A DNA stretch of 64,000 nucleotides from the NCBI GenBank assembly GCA_905221605.1, contig CAJNDS010000824.1, forward strand, positions 828,068 through 892,067, read 5' to 3'. This document shows, piece by piece, positions 1-12,079 of the stretch. The translations under genes were made by a program, and so were the position numbers. The DNA is from Symbiodinium natans (taxonomy: Eukaryota > Sar > Dinophyceae > Suessiales > Symbiodiniaceae). The notes below the pieces were generated by a model. That model was not told where the DNA came from. It did no database searches and saw only the letters and a program-made list of their open reading frames with translations. The stretch's first letter is position 1, and each line of letters begins with the position of its first letter.

Positions 1-818
1 GGGCTGACGCTAAAGCATGGCTGCCAGAACAGGGTCCACAGCTTCTGAGGATTTTTTTTTCCCGCGAGATCGGCCAATGATCAAGGTCGGAGGCCTAGCC
101 TACTGCAACCGGACTCAGCAGGCAGCACTAAGCGGAAAAGGCAGGGACGTACGGACTTGCCAGGGCATGACAAGACCAGGTGCCCATGTCTATCCGAAAA
201 CGATCCCCGGCAGCCAAGCATCCCAGCCATGCACAAGGCCACTCACACAACCCCAACAGGATTAGGATTGGCGACGGCCCGTGCATGGAAGAGAGAAGGC
301 GGATCGTGTATTTTCAAGCTGGTTTGTCTTAAGGACTTACGCAAAAGGACATCCAAAAGAAAACGTGTCATGAATTCTAAAGTGAAGAAGCAGCACATCG
401 TTCTCGAAGTCAGTCTCAACGTTTGCCGTATTTGCTTAAGGCACCAACTCCAAGGGCCAGGAACGAAACAAAGAAAGTTAGCCATGGTAGTAGCAGCAGC
501 GCCAAGACATCTGGAGGTTCTGCAATTTCCATCACGAGCCATGCAAGAAATCTCTCAAGCATAAGACGTTTGGTGTTTTTGCTTAAGGCACCAACCCCAG
601 AAGCAGAAAAAAAACACAAGACAACAAGCAGAACTAGTTGCGTCTCACGCAATGCGACAAAGGGCAGAGTGATTCAATGGGAGCCACGGGGTTAAAAGAA
701 CAGTTCGGACAGCAAACCAAAACCTGAAACAAAACAAAAAAGAACCAAAAAAAAAATCTTGCAACCATGAGTGACGCACTGGCAAGACTGTTTAGGGAAG
801 AGCGCACCCCTGGTTTTC
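1..818. other. Non-coding flank with a short direct repeat
   Basis: No coding region is recognised. A stretch ending in TTTGCTTAAGGCACCAAC occurs near 430-447 and again near 576-593, about 146 bp apart, which looks like a degenerate two-copy tandem duplication. Short ORFs on both strands cover it but show no conserved motif. Confidence 0.4.
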
Positions 819-3800
819 TCAGCGCTTGTCCAGGAGTCGTAGGAGCTCGCCTGACGCCCGCACCCATCGAGTGACACTCCAAGCATCAGTTAGATTGCTG
901 CCGACTGACCTCCGAGCATCAGCGCAGCCCCAGTCTGGAACATTGCACATGATCTGCATTGCCACATCACAGTCAAAGAATAAATGCTCGATATCTTCCA
1001 AGAGATTGCTGGAACAAAATCTGCATGGAGCAGCCGGCCCAAGAGCAGCATGCGAGAAGTAGCCTTGAAGTTTAAGCTGAACCCAAGCTTGGGCATCGGA
1101 GATGCGAATCCCGAGATCTGCCAACTGATGCACCGTCCAACTCAGCTTCGAGTAGCTTAACCAGTGCTGAATGTTTTTTGAACAAGAGTGCCAATTTGCC
1201 TGCTCATGCGCACGGACAGCAGGAAGAACAACTGTCACAGCGTGATAGTGCAACTTAGCCTTGATCTGCTTGACAGAAAGGACTGAAGTATCAATACCGA
1301 GCTCTGGTAGTCCCAGTTGCTGCTCTTTGCGCAGCACGCTGGCCGACCAGGACGACGGTTCGTTTTCAGCCAGCCGCAAAATCTCATTTTCAGAGCTGTA
1401 GCGAGCATCATTGCGGGCACGCCGCCGCACCATGATAGCTCGGCTCCACGCGGTCGCTGACAAGCGATCCAGAACACCCAGCTCATGCATCAAGACAACC
1501 CGAAGTACTGCGTAGCACCTCAGGATCTTCTTGAGCAAGGATGCCTGCAACCCATTGACCTGTTTTTCGAAGAACGGAACTTGAACTGTGAGTTCGATCG
1601 CGTGGGATGCCGACGGAAGTAACCTTGTACGAAAGGCAAGAAGGAGTGCATGCATTGGAAAGCCTGCAGACGACAGCTCAGTCAACAGCATATGCATCTT
1701 CGAAGGTCCGCGGGAGAGGATACACTGCAGGTGAGCTCTGCCATCAAATTGGGCCCCCAAGGAGACTCCAAGCTGGACATGTGAATCCACAAAATCCACA
1801 CGGGAGCCTTGCAAGACCAGCGGTCGCACCTTAGCAAACCCATGCGCCAGAATACAGTTTTTGCCTGTTTTGTAAACATATTGGTCCAATGAGGCTGCCT
1901 CACCCAAGACATCAGTGGCACGGGTCGCATGGCCCAACGATGCCACTGGAACCCGAGTGTCATCCACAAAGCTTCGCAGTCCACGACGTACTGTGGACGC
2001 CAGGTCCAAAAGTACCAGTCTGATGGTATCATTCGGGGCAGCTTTCATGACATCCATCCAAGTAAGGGTCAAATCGCAAACCATGTCATACAGCATCCTA
2101 GCCACATCCATGTCATAAGGGGCGTCTGCAGAACCATCTGCACAGGCATGGTAGGCCGAAACAGCCTCCATCGGAGGATCAAGGCCTACGCCTACCATCC
2201 GCTCTTGAGATAGGGTTCCCAGATTTGCCTGCGCCAGACAGAATTGTAGGGGAGACAACTTGCGTCCTTCAACGGTGCCGACATCAATGGAAAAGCTACG
2301 AGATCGAGCAACACCTTTCACCACACTCATGGAGGTGGACTTCAGGAGCTCATCAGCAATGAGCCAAGAAGCCGGGCATGTCACAACGCTCTGAAGATTG
2401 GCCAGAATAGGTGTTCGCCATTGTGTGTCAAAGGCCTCGCGACGGTCTGTGAACACAACTCCGAAGGGTAGGCTCAGCGCTTTGCGAAGCGAGGCTGCGG
2501 CAAGATCTGTCGCGACCACGACAAGTGACTCAGCACGGCCCTCTTGAATGCAGCCTACATGGTTCCACGTCTGCTGCTCTAGCTGCATCCACAGCTCCTC
2601 CTGCAAACGTCCTTGGGCCGAGTTGAGGCCAAGGATGCGGTAGGACGAGAAACATTGCGGATCTCGCTTGGGCTTGCGAGTGTGGTAGAGGTCTTGTACC
2701 GTCCACCATCGCGGGGTCATGCCTAGCATATACGCCAAGAATTGAAGCGCTTGCACAAGAGCTGACACGCTGGGAACTTCTGCAAGGAGGGCAGCGTATG
2801 GAAGGCCTCGACACGCAGCTTGTGCATCGATACAACTGCATGCTTTTTGAAAGCACTCAGCTGTCAGAGCAGCTGGCTGCTGCAGCGTAGACCACTGCTG
2901 CTCACGCACGTGGCATCTGAGGATCTCCAATTCGGCATCGGCCTCGACGCGATGGACTGGATCAGCAGTGTCAGGTACACATTGGAAATTCCGTATGTAA
3001 TCACAGGCACCTTCCAAGAGGTCATGTCCTGTAATAACCTGATCCGTACTGGTGACCATATATTCCGGCAAGCCAGGAGAAGATTTGCGGAGACATTTGG
3101 CCAGGAAGGACTCAGCGGAGGAAGACATTTGGTGGCAAAGATCCAAGTACGTAAGCTGTCGCCGGGTGCTGACAGCACTTTTGTGCTGGGCAACGGCATG
3201 TCGGAATTGCGACCTTTTGGCCCTGATGTCTGCCAGAGCACAAGCACTTCCTGGCATACCTTTGTGTGCTCTATGTGCTTTGCAAGCACGCAACAAGTCT
3301 TGAAACTCTGAGGAGGCATCGCATGGGGCGGGTGGCTGCGGGACCGTGTGGGGACCACAACATCCTGGCGTGCAGCGCCACGTGGCCCGCCCAACGACAC
3401 GGTCGAACTCCCACAACAACTGGGCTCCGCAATGGCGACACGGGCTTGCAGCTTCTGCGAGCGCTTGGAGGGAATCCAAACGCACCTCTTGGGCACATCC
3501 GGGGCCCGCGCCATGCAGCAATCCCCGCATCGTGCCGGATGGAGATTGGGGCCCTTTGCATTTCCCGGTGCGGCAGCTGCACGAAAACAATCCCCCCCAA
3601 GCGGCGGACTGCAGCGACGGCGTTGCAGCAGAGGAGGGTGACACCCGGCGGTGGCCTGGGTTCAGGCGCATCGTTAGATGTGAACGTCCGCAATGCGCAA
3701 TCCGGGACGGCCTCACGCACCGTCGATTCTCCAGCGATCCGGTCCGGCATGCCGACGCCGTGGCGCTGGCAGCTCTTAGGGCAGCGACCATGCCGGCACA

Positions 3801-4109
3801 GCGGGCACAGCAGATCCGCTGGACCTTCGGCCTGCGCACGACACTGTGCCGTGCAGCAGCCCAAATGCATGTGGTGCCGGCGGCAGGGCAGAACACTCGC
3901 GGCGCGTGTGCGGCTGCAAAGGACATGATGGCAGACCAGCAGGCGACGAAGGCGCGCGAGGAGTCGGATGAACTGGGCTGCCTCCTCGCTCCAACGCCTT
4001 CCGAGCTCAATCCCGACCACAACGAGCCGGCACAACCCGAGTGGTTGCGCGCCGGCATAAGACTGTGCCCGATTCGTGAGGAATCAGGCGGGCGCCCGTC
4101 AGGAGGCAA
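819..4109 (-). CDS. Non-LTR retrotransposon reverse transcriptase ORF (older LINE)
   Basis: A 1096-codon open frame on the minus strand reads as the RT part of a LINE ORF2, which copies element RNA into DNA at the target site. Visible motifs: a leader before the palm with SYRILGLNSAQGRL (like the SYRPISL block of LINE RTs), palm motif A FTDRREAFD (near 2440, about residue 555), motif B GRKLSPLQFC (near 2250) and catalytic motif C SFVDD (near 1965, about residue 715). The C-terminal CRFCSS...H...C block (975-1040) is the zinc-binding motif usual after LINE RTs. The annotated start is a TTG, so the true N terminus is unknown. Upstream of about 3500 another minus frame (3271-4035) looks more protein-like, so a frameshift near 3450-3500 is likely. 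No endonuclease or RNase H is seen. The family differs from the 20-45 kb elements. The RT call is firm; activity is doubtful. Confidence 0.8.
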   Translation of the reverse strand: MPPDGRPPDSSRIGHSLMPARNHSGCAGSLWSGLSSEGVGARRQPSSSDSSRAFVACWSAIMSFAAAHAPRVFCPAAGTTCIWAAARHSVVRRPKVQRICCARCAGMVAALRAASATASACRTGSLENRRCVRPSRIAHCGRSHLTMRLNPGHRRVSPSSAATPSLQSAAWGGLFSCSCRTGKCKGPQSPSGTMRGLLHGAGPGCAQEVRLDSLQALAEAASPCRHCGAQLLWEFDRVVGRATWRCTPGCCGPHTVPQPPAPCDASSEFQDLLRACKAHRAHKGMPGSACALADIRAKRSQFRHAVAQHKSAVSTRRQLTYLDLCHQMSSSAESFLAKCLRKSSPGLPEYMVTSTDQVITGHDLLEGACDYIRNFQCVPDTADPVHRVEADAELEILRCHVREQQWSTLQQPAALTAECFQKACSCIDAQAACRGLPYAALLAEVPSVSALVQALQFLAYMLGMTPRWWTVQDLYHTRKPKRDPQCFSSYRILGLNSAQGRLQEELWMQLEQQTWNHVGCIQEGRAESLVVVATDLAAASLRKALSLPFGVVFTDRREAFDTQWRTPILANLQSVVTCPASWLIADELLKSTSMSVVKGVARSRSFSIDVGTVEGRKLSPLQFCLAQANLGTLSQERMVGVGLDPPMEAVSAYHACADGSADAPYDMDVARMLYDMVCDLTLTWMDVMKAAPNDTIRLVLLDLASTVRRGLRSFVDDTRVPVASLGHATRATDVLGEAASLDQYVYKTGKNCILAHGFAKVRPLVLQGSRVDFVDSHVQLGVSLGAQFDGRAHLQCILSRGPSKMHMLLTELSSAGFPMHALLLAFRTRLLPSASHAIELTVQVPFFEKQVNGLQASLLKKILRCYAVLRVVLMHELGVLDRLSATAWSRAIMVRRRARNDARYSSENEILRLAENEPSSWSASVLRKEQQLGLPELGIDTSVLSVKQIKAKLHYHAVTVVLPAVRAHEQANWHSCSKNIQHWLSYSKLSWTVHQLADLGIRISDAQAWVQLKLQGYFSHAALGPAAPCRFCSSNLLEDIEHLFFDCDVAMQIMCNVPDWGCADARRSVGSNLTDAWSVTRWVRASGELLRLLDKR
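3450..4035 (-). pseudogene. Cys/His-rich N-terminal part of the older LINE ORF
   Basis: In the frame open at 3271-4035 the minus strand encodes a Cys/His-rich segment with CHHVLC, LGCCTAQC and CPLCRHGRCP spacings, like a RING or related zinc-binding fold. It would be continuous with the RT frame after one frameshift near 3450-3500, so I read it as the N-terminal zinc-binding part of the same element protein. This is inference from amino-acid texture; no family was identified. Confidence 0.35.
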
Positions 4110-7100
4110 ACCGTCCGCGCGCTGCAGTGTGCAGGCGACATGTTCCCCGCACGCGTCCCTCGCGTTCGCACACGCGCGTCAAGGCTTGTAGAGCTCCGTC
4201 CCGACTGGGGCGCGTGAGTTGGCACGCGTAGCGGTGGGGCCATCGTGGGTCAGATGCCATGTGAGGTGCGGGTGAAAACACCGGACGTGCACAGCCAACT
4301 AGCAGCCCCGGGCTCCGTTTTTGCGCTTCTGCGCTGCGACGTGCCTCCCGACGTTGGCGTCAAACTGTGGAGTTCAATTGCTCGGGCAATCAGCTCCCTC
4401 GGCTTGCTGGCCACGCGGCAGGACTCCTGCAAAACATCTTCTAGCGCGGCGTCCCTGTCAGCGGCCTTGCAATCGCACTGGCGCCCGCAAAAGATGCACA
4501 TCGCCGCAGCGCAGATTGCGGGTCCACTTGCCTGGAGCGCTCTCACGTTGCGGAGTCAGTCAAGGCCTCGTGTACCGTGACACATGGGCATAGTGAGAAC
4601 AGTTCTTATTTTCAGAACGCCTTTTTACGTCAGCAGTCTCCAACAATCAGCGCAGCGGCAGGCGGCTGGGTCCTTCCACGTCAGCAAAAGCCAGGATCTC
4701 ATCCAGCTCCGGCGCCGCAGTCAACGCGGGCGCCGGCAGGGCCCGCGCGCGTCCAGCTGCACCGCATCTTCGTGCCACCGCCCTCCCACCTCACAACCGA
4801 GGACGCATAGGCTTTGCGCGCCACCGGCCACCAGTTCGAGGTAGGTGGCGTGCTTCGCGCCGTGCGGCGGCCCTCAAGACAGCCCCATCCGCCGCCGCCG
4901 CGCCTGGGTGGGGCGCGCCGTGTTCTCACTCAGGTCCCAAAACAGAAAGATTGCACACGCTGTCGACACACATTCGGTGGAGACAACCATCGTACCTCCA
5001 GATCGTCACGCTTCCCTGCCATCTGTAAGGCAAGTTATACACCTGGGAAGTCCAAACTAATGCTGGAATACACTTTAAACACGGAACCTCCGCGTTGCAC
5101 GGAACCTCCGCGTTGGAGACGGGATTCAGAGAGAATGCAGAGGCGGGCCATGCCTTTGGACTGGTCTGCTGGGGCTTGGGGCTGAAGGCCGTCTGGTCCC
5201 CCAGTAGTGGTTGGCCCGCATCACTACTGCTGGCCGATGACCGCTAGCGCCTCGATCTCGTAGTGTGCATGCACTAGAAACATGCTGTGTTCCATGTCGC
5301 GCTCCCCCGCCTGTGACTCGGCCAAGCCGTAGTGCACCACCTGTTCGCCGATGCCGTGGCACGCACGCATCGCTTTCCAGACGTGCAGAACACGATTCAA
5401 AACGCGTGGGAACAACATTGTGAGCGGCACGCCACTTCCTGCGCAGAGAATGTTAGTGTTATGCTGTCGCTGGTAACGAACGTCGGATGCCCCAGGACCA
5501 AAAGCGATCCAGGTGCACGATGGTGCACACTTCAGATTGCTTGGCAGCCATGCTGCGAGCCGTGAAGCAAGTTGGGCGCCCATGCCACGGTCGCTTCGTT
5601 AGATGGCCGATGAGCCTACAACACGACGTGCCACAAGGAGAAAGCTGCGAGCAAGGCGACGCGTTGGCACCGGCATTGCCTGCTCTGGCACAGCATGAAG
5701 CCTTGCTGGCAAACCGCCCGCGCACCGCGCGCGCTAGCCAATCGCAAAGGTACGCTGGTGACCCGTGACACTACGTTGCTACAAGACCTCACCCTGCAGG
5801 AGCCATCAGGAGCCACTCCATCTCTGTTGCTGCCGACGCTGCCGAAGGGTTGTCATGCTCCATCAGTCCGGCGAAAGAACGTCAGGGATCGACACGTCGC
5901 ACGGGCGAAAAAACAAAATGCACGCGAACGACATCCGTTAAGCGGAACCTGACTGTCTGCCGGTGCTTTGGTTGCCACGAAGCTGTGTGACCTCAGTGTG
6001 CAAATCGTTGGGCGTTTGCCGCATCCAGCTCACGACCTCTGGATCTTTAGGCCTGTCCGTTCGGGGTGGCATCTTGCTCGCAGTCGACAGTATCTTTATG
6101 TCGTTTGATTTTCATAGTCGCCCACACCCAGGAAGCATCGCAAGCAGGCCTCGGACATGAGCAATTTTGATCGTTTGTGCTGGGCTGGTGTGCTCCTGAG
6201 CTCGGCATGTGTTGCGGAAAGCGTCAATCTGGGTGCGCTGGCGCCCTGGGTGCAACAGTGCCCTGGACAGGTCGCCGCAGTGGTGGTGCAACCGTTTGAG
6301 GTCCTCGCCATGCTTGCACACGCTGATTGTCGCCTCATGACGCGTCTTCTCCCAACAACACGTTCTGGCCTCATTTCAGCATTCGCTTTGGCCAAAAATT
6401 CCGACAAGATTGTTTAACGCTTCTTGGCCAGATGGCTCCGAGTCGCCTTCAGAAACGCCGTCACTGTGTTGCTTGGCCGTGAGCTGCTTTCACTGCCTGA
6501 CCTGAAGAGTTCAAAAAGCACAGACAAACTTGTGGCATGATACCACAATTCGTCGGCACCACGCCATGCGCCCGCAACGTGCGTTTTTGACCTTAGCCAA
6601 CATCCGAAGCATTCTGGCAAGGCACCAGTGCATCGTTTCGGCACGGCATGCCTGTACAGATTGTGCGATCAAACTGTCAAAATTATGGAGCATCGTCGTC
6701 GTCGTCGTCGTCGTGAGTCGTGAGGCATCGTCCACTGTTGACATGGAGTTGTCGGAGGTTTTGCCAACCGCGCGAGCGCCTGAGTTGCAGCGATGTTGCA
6801 GTACGTCCTCATTGCCAGCAGGGCGGAAGGAAGGCGCAAAACGGCGGAGAGCGCAGGTTAAATGTAAAGATCGTGCTGTGCCTAGACCTTGCAACTTAAG
6901 GCCGACGACATGGTAGTACGGATGCACAGCACTTTGAAGTACTCGGCAGTGCCTTCTTGGAGGCATCTGGTTTAATCCCTTGAAGGTTGTAGGGGGTTGT
7001 GGAATAAAAAAAGAAGCAGGCTCATTGGGAACACATGCAAGAAGAGGCTCCCTATGCGCGTCGATGCCTTTGCGTGTATGCCCAAAGCTTGTTGAACAAA

Positions 7101-8300
7101 CTGTTGTATGCAACGACCGTGCCATGGTCACCTTCCTGGTTGGCAATGTCCACCTTGAGAGGCTTGCACGTGAAACCTTCCTGCACATCAAAAAAATTTA
7201 TCTGAGGCATACACACGCGGGCAGACGATTCGCTGCACTTGCCCAGGTCATCCTTCAGGAGCCATAAAGATCGAGTGACGAGAAATTCGCGTCCACTGAA
7301 CAAACACGACACGAGCAACACTCATGACAAATGAGCAACAAACGAACAACAAACCAGCAATAAACAACCAACACACAAACATCAAGCAAACCAACAAAAT
7401 GAACAGCCCACGAATACCAAACAACAACACAACAAACAGCAAACGAACATCATCTGAACAACAATCGGCCACCACCACCACCTCACTCAGTCAGTCAGTC
7501 GCTCACTCATTCAATCACGCTCTCACTCACCTAATCACTACTATTGAAAGTTACTATTGTGTTTCTGGTTTCGAGACAGCCTGTCCCTTGTTCTGACAAC
7601 GACGAAACTTGTCAACTCCTACGGTGCTCCGGTCCTCGAAGGCCGATTTTTCGGCCTGTTCACGGAGAAGACCTGCTTGCTGAAATGCTGATGCGGCGAA
7701 CCTGCACTGAGTGGTTGAAGGTGCAGGGCTGCGGGGTTTCCGTTTACGGTTGGTTCTTGTGGGGTTCACGGGAAATGTTCTGCCAAACCATGCCAAGACT
7801 CTTTACCCAGTGCTCCGCTTGCTCGGTACTGCCTGATGCAGCCCGATGCTGGCAATACCCGTGTGCATGATTTTGCTCTTTGCTTCCCGTGCAAGAACCA
7901 TTTCCTGAACAGTGCCTTCACCATCCACGCTGCCGACAACGTGGGGATCCTGACGTGTCTGCTGCGAAGGTTGCCGTTATGACAACGTATCTGACGCGTT
8001 TTGCCCAATAAACAATACAGGCCTTCTTGTCCGAGGATGCTTTCAGATTTTGTTGAGAAGGCGTCAACAACCTGAGCAGCAGCTGGACATTGCTTGGTTT
8101 GAACCAGATAAAACTTCGCCAACAGTTCGGCCTGTCGTCCTCCGGCGATATCACAGTCTCTGTCCATGCCCAAGCCATGAACAAACATGTCAACCAGCTG
8201 TGTGTCTTGTGTGGTGCAAGCGCACCACCATTTCTGAGTGGACACAGTTGCAGTAACAAAATGCGAACCTTGGTCATGCTTTTCGATCAATATTCATCCA
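4110..8300 (-). pseudogene. Decayed minus-strand coding remnants upstream of the older LINE
   Basis: Several minus-strand stretches read like protein but are broken by stops and frameshifts: 4250-4546 (contains MCIFCGRQCDCKAADRDAAL), 5224-5583 (ends EIEALAVIGQQ), about 5950-6090 (contains KMPPRTDRPKDPEVV), 6112-6321, 6511-7191 (polar, with a threonine run encoded by the GTC repeat near 6690) and 7766-8290 (174 codons). They share the RT ORF's strand and lie 5' of it. They could be the first ORF of that element, or a dead host gene into which it inserted. I recognise no domain. Confidence 0.3.
7320..7540. repeat. Low-complexity AAC-rich and CACT/CAGT tract
   Basis: About 130 bp of AACAA/ACAAAC-type sequence is followed by a run of CACT/CAGT tetranucleotides (near 7480-7530). 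It is simple sequence with no coding signal. Confidence 0.7.
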
Positions 8301-9299
8301 TGGGCACTGTTTGCTGCCATTCCTGTTTACTTCGCACATGCTTCAGACGCAAACAACATTTTGGGATGGCTTGCAAAGCCGACAACACGAACAAAAGCTT
8401 TGGCATCCAAGTTTTTCGATTTGCGACATGCCTTATAAACCCGTCTTAAAGGAAGGGACCACCAACCCATATAAGACATGCTTGTGTCCCCAAACGACCC
8501 TGATGCTCGTGGACATCAATCTTGGATTCCAGCTTTGCTGAAACTCCACTGCTAATTGCAAAATGTCAATGCACATGCACAGTGTATATCTAAAAAGCCA
8601 AAACAATCAGAACCTGGTCCGTGGTGACATGTGGGAGGAAAATCCATGCTCATGTGATGATTGTCAAAGTAAACGCCTATGGCCTATGGTACCCGAAACC
8701 AATCTCTGCAAGTCTTGTATCTGGACTCCACCCTTCATTCACAAGGTCCGTCGGACACTCACTTCGTTCCAGTTGCTTTTCAAAGTTGGAATGAAGGACC
8801 GAATCCATTTCGTTTCTGTTTTTTGAACTCTCCCGCACGTCGGAAAAGCCATGGGTCGCGTCGGTACGGAGGACTAAGCAGCCGATACGTCTTTAGATCA
8901 GCGGGCCGGAGGAGACAAGCACGACTCCGAGCTCATGACTGCACAATTCCCAGATCAAGTTTTTTTCAAGATCAGTTTCCAACTGATCACTGAAAGATGT
9001 TGGAAGATCTCCAACATTTCATTTGCTGAACTTTGGTATCTCCTCACGTGATATGGAATTTGGTCTGACGATCCAGGACAACACTACTGTCGGAGATCTT
9101 CAACAAAAGAGCCAGGGTTTTGTTTCACCTTGCAACACCAAATCTTCTTTCACTCACTCCGGACTCTTCCGCAAAGAAACTCTCCTCGCTTTATTCTGCT
9201 TCACTTTGCAGGCCGGAACAGCAATTTTCCACTCTGGACTTTCAAGACTCACCCAGTGTCAAGTTCTCCAGCCAAGCTCAGTTCAGTTCAGTAACACTC
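8301..9299. other. No recognisable gene
   Basis: Only short ORFs without motifs are seen on either strand, and there is no array or strong inverted repeat. An open frame on the plus strand from about 9023 runs into the dispersed repeat that follows; I consider it fortuitous. Confidence 0.4.
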
Positions 9300-9475
9300 C
9301 AACGCGTCTTGCCTTTTTTTTAAGCGGGCGCCCCTTTACCACATCAGCGGCCCAGTGGGCAGGTCTTGGCAACGGAAGGACATCTACTTTGAGAGCCAAA
9401 CTGTACAAGCCAGCGAGTGTAAAAGAAGTCGTGACTACAAAGAAGCAACCGCTAGCGCAGAGGCCCTTATTGCAA
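9300..9475 (+). repeat. Dispersed repeat R1, copy 1
   Basis: A T-run followed by AGCGGGCGCC...TTTACCACATCAG, then a segment that would encode LRAKLYKPAS. The same two modules in the same order occur reverse-complemented at 18868-19045, and the first module also occurs at 14960-15045. This is a family of about 180 bp with three copies here, of unknown origin. Confidence 0.65.
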
Positions 9476-9479
9476 GACA

Positions 9480-10620
9480 ACTTAACGCAAGGCCAGCGAG
9501 GTGAGACCAATGCAAACAAGAAGCTACCGGCACCAATCACTCAGCTGCCCGTCACCCATAGCAATGCTGCGCCACGTCTGGTACAGACATTAAGCGAAAG
9601 TATGGGTAGGCCGTAAGGCAAGGAACCTCCGTCACCTAAGCTGCTCAACGCGTCCGTAGAGACAGTCCCCACACAAGCGCCAGGGCCGTAGCAAAAGCAT
9701 GGCACTCAGGACTCCTTTTTGGGTTGACAAGAAAGTTGCAAGCGCACTGAAAGAAAGGTACAAACGCGCACAAAGGCGCAATGCACACAGAGTGCCAGAA
9801 AGGGCGCCCCGCCCCCGAGCGGGGGCAGGCAAGGGGCTGGTGTGGCTACACAATGCTGCCATCGGCGCTATGTGAGTCCGGGCGTCCTCACATACCTGTT
9901 AGGGGAGTACCCTATTTGGAGGCTCCTTGTGTTTGCGCCGAAAGTTTTGAGGCTCGACCCCATGGCCATAGGGCGGGCCTGGAGCGCTGCTTGCAAGAGG
10001 CCATATTTTTACAGCCCCGCGCAGCGGCCGATTTTTGAGACGGCACAAGAGCCCCAAAGGCTGCTGGCTGGCACTTGGCTCATGTGCTTCCCAGGTACCG
10101 GGAGCCTATCGGCTTGGCACGCTTAGCTTGGTGACGTATCTCCTGGAAGCCTCCGAAGGCTGAAACACTGCTAAGCCTCCCGGGAAAGTTTTAGGCAGCA
10201 GTTAGAGAGACCTGATCGCTTCTGGGCCTTCCAGAGAAGGTTTCAGCAGTTTGCGCAAAGAACAGGCGGCGTTCAACAGCCTAGCTGCGCTTTTTACAGC
10301 TACCGTGTACCGCCCCCTTGCCAGACAACCTAAACCTGCCGGATTGGCGCGAGTTTTGAGGCAGGACTCACACGGCAGAATGATTACACAGGTTCGCTCA
10401 CGGTCTCCCCCTGCAGTGCAGGTATCAGGCCGCACGCAGCGCGGAGCTCGGAGCATTTTAAGGCCCCCAAGGCTGCTTAACGGTCTGCAGCCAACCGCGC
10501 GTCAAGTGTGAGAGTCAAGGGGCCTTATAACTCAGAGCCCCGCGCAGCGGCCGATTTTTGTGGAGAGCACTTTAAGCAAGTTTACCCCGTGACTACACCT
10601 GATGCGGGACCCACAGCAAA
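9480..10620. other. Non-coding, with a 25-bp direct repeat
   Basis: No gene is recognised. A GCCCCGCGCAGCGGCCGATT...TG segment of about 25 bp appears near 10013-10036 and again near 10536-10560. The stretch 10140-10260 resembles diverged units of the 51-bp array that follows. Confidence 0.5.
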
Positions 10621-10624
10621 GTGT

Positions 10625-11232
10625 TAGGCCTAACCACTTCTGCGCCTGCTGGAGAAGGTTGAAGCAGCAGTTTCTCACATACCTTCTGGGCCTTCTGGCG
10701 AAGGTTCCGGCAGCCGTTTGCGGGGCCTAATCACTTCTGGGCCTTCTGGAGAAGTTTTAGGCAGCAGTTTGAGAGGTCTACTCACTGCTGGGCCTTCCGG
10801 AGAAGTTTTAGGCAGCAGTTTGAGAGGCCTAATCACTTCTGAGCCTTCCAGGGAGGGTTGAGGCAGCAGTTTGAGAAGCCTAATCATTTCTGGGCCTTCA
10901 GGCAACTGTTTGGGCAGCAGTTTGAGAGGCCTAATCATTTCTGGGCCTTCTGAAGATGTTTGAGGCATCAGTTTGAGAGGTCTACCCACTGCTGGGCCTT
11001 CAGGAAAATTTTTAGGCAGCAGTTGGAGAGGCCGACCCACTGCTGGGCCTTCCGGAGAAGTTTCAGGCAGCCGTTTGAGAAGCCTAATCACTTCTGAGCC
11101 TTCCGGGAGGGTTTAGGCAACAGTTTGATAGGCCAAAGCACTTCTGGGCCTTCCGGAGGCGGTTTGGGCAGCAATTTGAGAGGCCTAATCATTCTGGGCC
11201 TTGTGGAGAAGACTTAGGCATCAGTTTGAGAA
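10625..11232 (-). repeat. 51-bp tandem array, about 12 copies
   Basis: The unit contains CTTCTGGGCCTTC...AGGCAGCAGTTTGAGAG and repeats every 51 bp with point differences. Because 51 is a multiple of three, the minus strand stays open (10675-11091) as a 17-residue repeat of the form GPxxxRPLKLLPKTSPE. It could be part of a repetitive protein, but no start, flanking domain or splice context supports expression, so I annotate it as a minisatellite. Confidence 0.8.
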
Positions 11233-11239
11233 GCTTACT

Positions 11240-12040
11240 CCCTTATCACAGAGGCCGTAGCGAGCAGGGTGTGTCCATCGTGCTGCGCAAGATAGACCAG
11301 CAGATGTCCGTTGTATTCGGCACTCTAAGGGGGTGGCGCTGTCCATGAGCCATGGCGTTTGTTAACAGGGCCGCGCCGGATTGCAGGCCGATTACAGCGA
11401 TGACGCGCTTGTGGCAAGGAGTGCCCCCGCCAGGCACCCCTCCAGCATGAACAGGCTTGTTCCTGCAGGTTGTTCCAGGCACTTTTCCAACAGAAACCGG
11501 AGTGTCCCTGCCGGGTAAGAACTGACACGAAAAGGCCTCCGCCCGATGCTGCGACTAGCACTGTCACAAGGGTGAGGGGCAGACCAGAAACCTAAGCAGC
11601 AAACCTAAACCCTATATGCAGAATCCTGCACACCCGCTGACTGCTACCACGCACAGAGCTGCACACAGACGAGCCCGCCAGGCTGATCAACAAGACGCCT
11701 TCGCGGAGCCCCGCAGCGCTAGGTGCACAATAGGCAAGTGGATGTAAGGGAGCATTTTGAGGGAAGGGAATGCTACTTAAGGACAATTTAACACTACACC
11801 TCAGCTAACCCAGCACGCTTGCACCGACTGGCAAGACCGTTCGTTTGTTAATCGCCTTTGGTTTGGGGAGCGGCCAGCAGATATCAACAGTGCGATCCTA
11901 AGCCCTCCTACACCCAAAACGCAGGACAACGTGCAGAATTGCGTCTCACACAGACGCATGAGTTGCGATTCACACAGACGCATGAGGCTTGCGCAGTGTG
12001 TGCAAAACGACAGTATTAAGGCTGAACCCCAACCCGCCTG
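11240..12040. other. No recognisable gene
   Basis: GC-rich sequence with short ORFs only. CACACAGACGCATGAG is duplicated directly near 11947-11985. Nothing else stands out. Confidence 0.4.
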
Positions 12041-12079
12041 GCACGCTAGGGGAAAGTGCCCGACAGGACCTGGGCATGG

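Noticed and set aside
9023-9616. 197-codon plus-strand ORF
   Set aside because: Half of it is dispersed repeat R1, which also occurs reversed at 18.9 kb in a different coding context; no conserved domain is visible.
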